The position numbers and the translations under genes are program-made. Under the pieces are notes generated by a model, which worked only from the letters and a program-made list of their open reading frames with translations, did no database searches and had not been told where the DNA came from. From assembly GCA_945883425.1 (NCBI GenBank), contig CAMCXM010000015.1, forward strand, positions 1 through 38,342: DNA of 38,342 nt. Reading direction: 5' to 3'. This DNA is from Spirosoma fluviale (GTDB lineage Bacteria > Bacteroidota > Bacteroidia > Cytophagales > Flexibacteraceae). Of this stretch, positions 33,260 through 38,342 are shown piece by piece; positions within the stretch are counted from its first letter, which is position 1, and the number at the start of each line of letters is the position of its first letter.

Positions 33260-33263
33260 AGAA

Positions 33264-34799
33264 ATGGCTAAGAAAATTAAGTTGGTAGGAATCTCAGGCA
33301 ATACCATTGAGTTCATGGACAATGGAGATCCCATGCAGGGAGGCATGAAGGATGTTTATTTCAGTCCTGACAAATCCTATGTGGTTGCTTTTTTCAGGGA
33401 TTATGATTCCAGCAAAAACCGGCAGGAATACAACAACCTCAAGGACCGGATGCTTGAAATCGTGACTACTAAAAAAGACGGAATATTCAAGCAGGAAGGG
33501 GGTGCTTATTGGTCAGAATATTTATGTTGGCCTTATGATTTAGTAGAATATAAAGGCAAATTAGGGATTGCAGTACCATCATATCAGAAACACTTTTTTT
33601 TCTCAGTAGGATCAAGAAATAATGATTTTCTTGGAATTAAGGGCAAGGAAAAGGATGGCAAATGGTTTGCTTCTCCGTTTCACTTTAATAAAAATATCGA
33701 CCCACTTGAAAAGGGTGATTGGTACAAGTTCCTATTGATCTGCTTACACCTTTCCAGGGCAACAAGAAGACTTCATTCTGCGGGTCTCGCACACAGCGAC
33801 CTATCTTATAAAAATGTACTTGTTGATCCTATTTCCGGAAAAGCTGCTGTCATCGATCTGGATGGATTGGTGGTACCTGGAAAATTTCCTCCCGAGGTGA
33901 TGGGAACTCCTGACTTTATTGCGCCGGAAGTATTGGCAACCAAGCATCTGGGCAAAACAGATCCGGGTAGAAAGCATCCAAGCATCCAGACAGACCGGCA
34001 TGCACTGGCTGTGATGATCTACATGTATTTGCTGCACCGGCACCCATTAAGAGGCGGAAAAATTCATGATGCAGATGCCATCAAAGATGAAGAACTTGGA
34101 ATGGGCACCAAGGCCCTTTTTGTGGAACACCCAGCTGATCGCTCGAACCGACCAAAACTGGCGGATATTAAACCAAGTCATCTTAGCCCGATTCCCTGGC
34201 CAGATGTAACGAAACTGCCATACAAATTGTGTGGACCTTATCTGGCAAAATTATTCACTCAATCATTCATTGATGGATTGCACAACCCATCCTTAAGGCC
34301 ATCAGCGGGAGACTGGGAGCATGAACTAATCAAAACCATAGACTTGATCCAACCTTGTCAGAATACCGGTTGTGAATCAAAGTGGTATGTCTTTGATAAT
34401 TCAACCAGACCCAAATGTCCTTTCTGTGGCACAGAATACACAAGAGCACTACCTGTTCTTAATTTTTACATCAAAAATCCATCCGGGAAATATGCCTATG
34501 AAAACCACCGATTAATGGTTTACAGCGGACAAAATATTTATCCATGGCATGTGAACAAGAACATCATTCCCAATGAGAGAATCTCTCCGGATCAAAAGCA
34601 GCCGGTAGCGGATTTCCATTTTCACCAGAACAAGTGGATTTTGATAAACCGAAAACTCAATTCGCTTACCGATGTAAGCGATTCAAACCGGAATATCCCA
34701 ATTGGCCAGTCCATTGAGATTACCGAAGGCAAGCAGATTCTCCTTTCTAAAGAGGAAGGCGGAAGGCTAGTAATTGTACAATTAGTAAATAACAGTTAA
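33264..34799 (+). CDS. Protein-kinase-like protein with zinc-binding module (TerY-P triad)
   Basis: The 511-residue protein has a kinase domain (about 15-360): a glycine-rich loop GGMKDVY (26-32), a catalytic loop HSDLSYKNVL (177-186) with Asp179 and Asn184, IDLDG (197-201) in place of DFG, and APE (220-222). The usual beta-3 Lys is replaced: VVAFFRD (40-46) has no Lys, although Arg45 follows. A zinc-binding module with Cys365, Cys370, Cys385 and Cys388 comes next, then a C-terminal beta-rich domain (about 412-508) that could be FHA-like. It forms the TerY-P triad with vWA 4 and PP2C. Its activity needs testing because of the missing Lys, which may be normal for this family. Confidence 0.85.
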   Translation: MAKKIKLVGISGNTIEFMDNGDPMQGGMKDVYFSPDKSYVVAFFRDYDSSKNRQEYNNLKDRMLEIVTTKKDGIFKQEGGAYWSEYLCWPYDLVEYKGKLGIAVPSYQKHFFFSVGSRNNDFLGIKGKEKDGKWFASPFHFNKNIDPLEKGDWYKFLLICLHLSRATRRLHSAGLAHSDLSYKNVLVDPISGKAAVIDLDGLVVPGKFPPEVMGTPDFIAPEVLATKHLGKTDPGRKHPSIQTDRHALAVMIYMYLLHRHPLRGGKIHDADAIKDEELGMGTKALFVEHPADRSNRPKLADIKPSHLSPIPWPDVTKLPYKLCGPYLAKLFTQSFIDGLHNPSLRPSAGDWEHELIKTIDLIQPCQNTGCESKWYVFDNSTRPKCPFCGTEYTRALPVLNFYIKNPSGKYAYENHRLMVYSGQNIYPWHVNKNIIPNERISPDQKQPVADFHFHQNKWILINRKLNSLTDVSDSNRNIPIGQSIEITEGKQILLSKEEGGRLVIVQLVNNS

Positions 34800-34820
34800 A
34801 CAAATAATCAAATTAATTTT

Positions 34821-35690
34821 ATGGAGGAGTTAGCTCAAAATTTTGACATTCTTATTCAACAATTTTCAGACAATCTTGGCCAATCAATGACGGCCATTGG
34901 ACTCTTGATAATTATTGAAAGTTTGCTTTCCGTAGACAATGCTGCGGTATTAGCTACAATGGTCAAAGATTTACCTGAACAACAAAGAGATAAGGCTTTG
35001 AAATATGGAATATGGGGAGCCTATTTTTTCAGAGGCTTGGCAATGATATTTGCTGCATTTCTGATTCAAATATGGTGGCTAAAACCACTTGGCGGCTTTT
35101 ACCTTTTGTATCTTGTTTATGACTACTGGAAAGGAAAACAGACTGAAGAAACTGATGATGACATTCTGGATAAGAATAGTAATTGGCTTTATCGTGCTAC
35201 AGTCGGATCCTTAGGGAACTTTTGGGCAACTGTTGCATTAGTAGAATTAATGGATATGACATTTTCCATTGATAATGTACTGGCAGCAGTAGCGTATGTT
35301 GAAAAATTTCCGGATCCTCTTAAGTATTTTTTGGTGTGTTTAGGGGTCTTTATTGGAATACTTGCCATGAGGTTTGTTGCTCAATGGTTTGTTAAGTTGA
35401 TGAGTAAATATACATTTTTGGAAACAAGTGCATTTGTTGTCATTGGAATTTTAGGAGTTAAACTACTTTTTTCAACGTTTACTCATTTTTATCCTTGTTC
35501 TGAACTTAGCGTTTTTGTTGAGGGAAGTTTGGAGTGCAACAGAGTAAATAATATTCAAAGTCATGGAACTCATGAGATTTCAAATGGGGATATTATTACA
35601 TCTATTTTAACATTATCAATCTTTTTTGTTCCTATTTTAACTAGCATTCTATTTAATTATCCCAAAAAAAGTGTTTCGGAAACAGAATAA
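34821..35690 (+). CDS. terC: TerC-family membrane protein
   Basis: The 289-residue protein is a TerC/Alx-type membrane protein with about seven to nine helices. Both family signatures are visible: IESLLSVDNAAVLA (about 28-41) and ELMDMTFSIDNVLAAVA (about 141-157), whose acidic residues are thought to bind cations. Some TerC relatives export Mn2+. It starts 21 bases after the kinase gene, probably in the same operon, and places ion transport with the Ca2+-binding TerD proteins. The loop after residue 225 (CSELSVFVEGSLECNRVNN) has two Cys and may be extracytoplasmic. The gene is AT-rich compared with the kinase gene. Confidence 0.92.
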   Translation: MEELAQNFDILIQQFSDNLGQSMTAIGLLIIIESLLSVDNAAVLATMVKDLPEQQRDKALKYGIWGAYFFRGLAMIFAAFLIQIWWLKPLGGFYLLYLVYDYWKGKQTEETDDDILDKNSNWLYRATVGSLGNFWATVALVELMDMTFSIDNVLAAVAYVEKFPDPLKYFLVCLGVFIGILAMRFVAQWFVKLMSKYTFLETSAFVVIGILGVKLLFSTFTHFYPCSELSVFVEGSLECNRVNNIQSHGTHEISNGDIITSILTLSIFFVPILTSILFNYPKKSVSETE

Positions 35691-35715
35691 ATTAGCTTAA
35701 ATCCGTATTCTTATA

Positions 35716-36027
35716 ATGAATATTAAATCCATCATATTCCTGATAATGATGGCATTGCCAGGTTTGATACTCCATCTTTTTGATTTATTTCCTATTCAAG
35801 TTTACCTTTTTGTAATCTGTCTTCCACCCATTCTTTTCGCATCTGTAATTGACCCAATAATAATCATTTACAGAATCATATTTTTGAAGTCCAGAACAGC
35901 ATATTTTAGATTCACCTTAGATGAATTTATAGAAAATATATTTTCATTATGGATTTTATTAATGCTAGGTTTTACTTTTTATGCAATAAGGTTTTCTGCA
36001 GAAGAATGGGTAAGAGATCTTTTATAA
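35716..36027 (+). CDS. Small membrane protein, unknown
   Basis: I do not recognise a family. The 103-residue product has three or four hydrophobic stretches (about 5-20, 28-54 and 74-92) separated by a charged loop (SRTAYFRFTLDEFIEN). It starts 25 bases after terC and is equally AT-rich, so it may be co-transcribed with it and act as a membrane partner; this is inference from position only. Confidence 0.6.
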   Translation: MNIKSIIFLIMMALPGLILHLFDLFPIQVYLFVICLPPILFASVIDPIIIIYRIIFLKSRTAYFRFTLDEFIENIFSLWILLMLGFTFYAIRFSAEEWVRDLL

Positions 36028-36105
36028 ACATCCGTGTTTTTAAATTATTGAAGTATTCATAAAAAAATCTGATGTTTATATCAATTTAAAATCTTTACAA
36101 TAGTC

Positions 36106-36441
36106 ATGGGTTTCCGCTACAACAAAAGAATTGGAGGAAATAAAGGATGGGGCTGGAACATCAGTGGCTCTGGTGTTTCCTCCAGTTATCGTTCCAAATA
36201 TGGTTCCATTGGTTCCAGAGGGTTTTCCATCCGAACCGGAATTCCTGGATTGTCTTTCAGCAGCGGATGGGGCAGTGGAAAAAACAAGGGAGCGGGAGCT
36301 GCAGTGTTTCTGGCATTAATTGGGTTTTATGCCGCTGCTGTTGTGTTTTACAACCTGTTCCGATTTGTAATCTGGGGGGCGACCGAGTTATACCACGCAT
36401 TTCTTAGGCTCTATTCCCGATCTTCTGGAAATCAGTCCTAA
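36106..36441 (+). CDS. DUF4236-domain protein
   Basis: The N-terminal 55 residues, MGFRYNKRIGGNKGWGWNISGSG, then RGFSIRTGIPGLSFSSGW, match the DUF4236 pattern (MGF-x-F-x-K, Gly/Ser-rich strands, GIPGTG-like end). A hydrophobic segment (about 66-92) and a basic tail follow. The function is unknown; DUF4236 often appears in phage or mobile-element cargo. The total is 111 residues. It is not obviously linked to the ter operon and lies 78 bases after the small membrane protein. Confidence 0.7.
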   Translation: MGFRYNKRIGGNKGWGWNISGSGVSSSYRSKYGSIGSRGFSIRTGIPGLSFSSGWGSGKNKGAGAAVFLALIGFYAAAVVFYNLFRFVIWGATELYHAFLRLYSRSSGNQS

Positions 36442-36533
36442 ATTAAAAATATCCCAAGAAAAGGAGACGTACCTCACAAATAATTTACTAGTGATGAAGG
36501 TCTTAAAATGAGTAAAAACAATAATTGAACAAT

Positions 36534-37502
36534 ATGAAATCACTCCATTTATTTTTTGTTTTAGTCCTAATCCTATCATCCTGCAGCAGAACCATTGAGC
36601 AGCAGGTAGAGGAACTGGTTGAGGAAGAGGATTATGCCGACCGTGAGGCTCAGGCCAATGAACTCGCTGCATCTTTTAATCCCAGAGCTGTTGATCTGCT
36701 AGGGGGCATTTATTCATCCAACCAAAATTCGGCCCAGGGATTGAAGGACATGTTGCTCGTTTATTTGAAAGGAGAAGATGCTGGCCCCAAAAGTGCGAAT
36801 GATTCAACAGAGATTCTGCTCCGCTACATGACTGGCAAAAATAATGGCAGCAGTACTTTAACCGATTCAGCGAAAGTTGAATTAATCATTTTTGGCCTTA
36901 AAAATTGTGCTGACAATGGTCCTTCTTCTAAATTACTAATTGAGTCAGCGCTGTCTATCAAGGAAAGGGCAATGGTTACAATAATGGATTCGTGCAAAAC
37001 GAATCTCGAAAACAAAAACCTAATCCGATGCCTAACCGCCTTTGGCAATACAGCGTTGTTTGTTCTTTTGGATGAGGTTGGTCGCGGCAAGAAAGCAGAA
37101 AGCCTGCTCGGATATTTTGGTGATTCAGCCGTTCAGCCACTACTCAGAAAAATGAAAAGCAGCAACCAGGATGACCGATATGCTGCTGCAGACGCACTTG
37201 TCAAAATCTCAAAGACTCATCCTTCTGCCGTACAAAACCTTACTGACGTTTTTGATAATGGAAGTTTAAAAGGCATCGCAAAAAATTATCCTTTCTACAT
37301 AAGGCTTGGAGCAAGCGGAACGGAAAAACTACTTCTGAAGGCGCTGAAAAATAATTTTAGTGAGGAGATGCTCAAGGATTATTTGAACTGTGGAAATGCT
37401 GTTGTTGAAGATGGGGCTAGAGCCATTGCCTCTGAAAAGGGATATATGGTTTATCAATCAATAGGCTCCAACAGTGGACCGACATGGGGAAGCGGGAATT
37501 AA
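36534..37502 (+). CDS. Lipoprotein with HEAT-like repeats
   Basis: I start at ATG 36534 rather than the in-frame TTG at 36525. The 322-residue product has a lipoprotein signal (Cys17 in LILSSC), an acidic Gln/Glu-rich stretch, then helical repeats. One clear HEAT-like unit reads DSAVQPLLRKMKSSNQDDRYAAADALVKI (about 182-210). The tail is Gly/Ser-rich (GPTWGSGN). HEAT lipoproteins are usually protein-binding scaffolds; no specific partner can be named. It is 92 bases after the DUF4236 gene. Confidence 0.7.
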   Translation: MKSLHLFFVLVLILSSCSRTIEQQVEELVEEEDYADREAQANELAASFNPRAVDLLGGIYSSNQNSAQGLKDMLLVYLKGEDAGPKSANDSTEILLRYMTGKNNGSSTLTDSAKVELIIFGLKNCADNGPSSKLLIESALSIKERAMVTIMDSCKTNLENKNLIRCLTAFGNTALFVLLDEVGRGKKAESLLGYFGDSAVQPLLRKMKSSNQDDRYAAADALVKISKTHPSAVQNLTDVFDNGSLKGIAKNYPFYIRLGASGTEKLLLKALKNNFSEEMLKDYLNCGNAVVEDGARAIASEKGYMVYQSIGSNSGPTWGSGN

Positions 37503-37624
37503 ATCAAATCCCTTCTTGTACGAGTGTTCCGCTTGGCTCTATGCACCAAGAATTAAATATAGGTTGCAAACCGGCATAATAAAACAATTGAATCTAAACT
37601 CACAAAAGGGTTTGGCAAAAGCAG

Positions 37625-37638
37625 CGGTTAAGTAACCG
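37625..37638. repeat. Short palindrome between lipoprotein and DUF5618 genes
   Basis: CGGTTA-AG-TAACCG has 6-bp arms with a 2-base centre. It lies in a 260-base gap in which no promoter match was found. Role unknown; possibly the binding site of a dimeric protein. Confidence 0.3.
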
Positions 37639-37762
37639 TCATGTTTAGGGTAAAAATCACCAACTTCCTGTAGAGGCAAAACATGAACAGTTATGGCATA
37701 AAAATTTCTCGCTTTCATTTTTTCCAAAACCATTTTACCTTTGAATCACTAAACAAAACCGA

Positions 37763-38149
37763 ATGAGTAAGAACGAAGCCAAAGCGGAGGCCATGCGCTA
37801 TGTAAGCAACGCCAAAGAAATCCTTTCCGAAAAAGGGAAAAAAGAAAACGGGTATTACGGCGATCCCAAATACATTAAAATGGCAGGAAACACCCTCTGG
37901 AATGGGGTTTTGCTTGCCCTGGACCATAAGTTTCCGGAAATTAAAAACGGAAAAGGCCGTCCCGACCAAAGCAAATATCGGCAGGCCATCAAGGACGGAA
38001 AAATTTCAAAAATGTTCGACTCCTCCTATTCCTTGCTTCACCTGGTGATGGGGTATGATGGCGTGGGCGATGAAAAGGTGGTAAAAATTGCGATTGATAA
38101 CGCAAAGCAAATCATCAACTGGGCCACGCATGATGGCCGGAAATCTTAA
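37763..38149 (+). CDS. DUF5618-family protein
   Basis: The 128-residue protein is soluble and helical, with the family-like sequence AMRYVSNAKEILSEKGKKENGYYGDPKYIKMAG, a middle segment GRPDQSKYRQAI, and SSYSLLHLVMGYDGVGDEKVV. I match it to DUF5618, a Bacteroidota family of unknown function whose helical shape recalls HEPN-like proteins; that link is only a guess. Its last 10 codons fall in the long direct repeat and a copy of just that tail lies at 23436-23471. It is therefore part of the island boundary, perhaps as a unit that moves with RAYT sequences. Confidence 0.75.
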   Translation: MSKNEAKAEAMRYVSNAKEILSEKGKKENGYYGDPKYIKMAGNTLWNGVLLALDHKFPEIKNGKGRPDQSKYRQAIKDGKISKMFDSSYSLLHLVMGYDGVGDEKVVKIAIDNAKQIINWATHDGRKS

Positions 38150-38181
38150 TTGCTGCATGCACTACATTAATCCAAATCCTG

Positions 38182-38201
38182 GGTTCGAGTCCTCTCGAAC
38201 C
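38182..38201. repeat. REP palindrome at right island edge
   Basis: GGTTCGAG-TCCT-CTCGAACC, identical in stem and loop to units A and C on the left edge and in the same orientation, 45 bases before the start codon of the partial RAYT gene. Confidence 0.85.
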
Positions 38202-38246
38202 AATACCCGGTTTAGATAAAGTACAAATCATTTACAGGCTAAATAA

Positions 38247-38342
38247 ATGGATACCAGTTTGTTTAAGGTTAAAAGAAAATCGTTTATGGAGCTTGGAGAA
38301 ATTTATTTTTGGACTGCTACCATCCATAAATGGATACCCTTG
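38247..38342 (+). CDS. RAYT-family transposase, 5' part only
   Basis: ATG 38247 opens a frame of 32 codons to the window edge reading MDTSLFKVKRKSFMELGEIYF, nearly identical to the start of the RAYT gene at 23844. The rest lies outside the window, so I cannot tell whether it is intact or truncated like the copies at 23569 and 23742. Confidence 0.7.
   Translation, partial: MDTSLFKVKRKSFMELGEIYFWTATIHKWIPL

Larger units (their letters stand above)
38121..38342. repeat. Right copy of long direct repeat bounding the ter island
   Basis: This segment matches 23443-23664 without gaps at about 95% (about 10 differences in 222 bases). It holds the end of the intact DUF5618 gene, a REP palindrome and the start of another RAYT gene. 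The match continues to the window edge, so the full repeat extends beyond it. Confidence 0.9.

Noticed and set aside
37539-37733. Minus-strand open frame of 64 codons between the lipoprotein and DUF5618 genes
   Set aside because: It has some protein-like wording but no family I recognise and no promoter match, and it is the wrong way round for its neighbours. It could be a fragment of an older gene.
23443-38342. CRISPR array or integron as an explanation for the repeats
   Set aside because: Repeats are not evenly spaced with unique spacers, there are no cas genes, and no integron integrase is present; the REP-RAYT pattern explains them.

Overview
The window looks like a chromosomal segment from a Bacteroidota bacterium, probably of the Cytophagales type. 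The evidence is an alternative complex III (act) operon fused to a caa3-type cytochrome oxidase cluster, a promoter fitting the Bacteroidota consensus (TTTG, 19 bases, TAnnTTTG) upstream of actA, AT-rich leaders with little Shine-Dalgarno sequence, and a neighbouring carotenoid gene. No rRNA or tRNA gene was found.

Bases 1-23363 are core genome. A partial carotenoid-biosynthesis gene (minus) diverges from a tightly packed plus-strand respiratory operon, actA-B-C-D-E-F, coxB, coxA, ctaA, ctaB, coxC (604-14463). ActABCDEF would oxidise menaquinol and pass electrons to the oxidase; CtaB and CtaA make heme O and heme A for it. A minus-strand group follows: metG, a membrane SpoIIE-type phosphatase, a CHASE2 membrane protein and a secreted amidohydrolase-like protein. 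A plus-strand HlyD-type lipoprotein and FtsX-type permease end this part, with no ATPase next to them.

Bases about 23436-38342 are accessory. The left edge holds REP palindromes, two truncated copies and one full copy of a REP-associated Y1 transposase gene (RAYT), more REPs in opposite orientation, and a gene-poor stretch full of small hairpins. An XRE-type regulator (minus) then diverges from a long plus-strand operon: three TerD-family proteins, three TerY-like vWA proteins, an AIM24-like protein, a fourth vWA protein with a Cys-rich tail, a PP2C phosphatase and a protein-kinase-like protein with a zinc-binding module (the TerY-P triad), then TerC, a small membrane protein, a DUF4236 protein, a HEAT-like lipoprotein and a DUF5618 protein. 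The right edge repeats the left edge: at least 222 bp at 38121-38342 match 23443-23664 at about 95% identity, in direct orientation, including the 3' end of the DUF5618 gene, a REP and the start of another RAYT gene. The ter island is therefore bracketed by direct repeats 14,678 bp apart.

The most interesting content is this island. It is an expanded ter phospho-signalling/metal-stress locus with four vWA paralogues (one with a broken MIDAS), an embedded AIM24 protein and candidate operators shared by the regulator and the operon. It appears to be a repeat-bounded module inserted just after an HlyD/FtsX pair that may have lost its ATPase. Functions of the island are inferred from family knowledge; nothing here shows phenotype directly.
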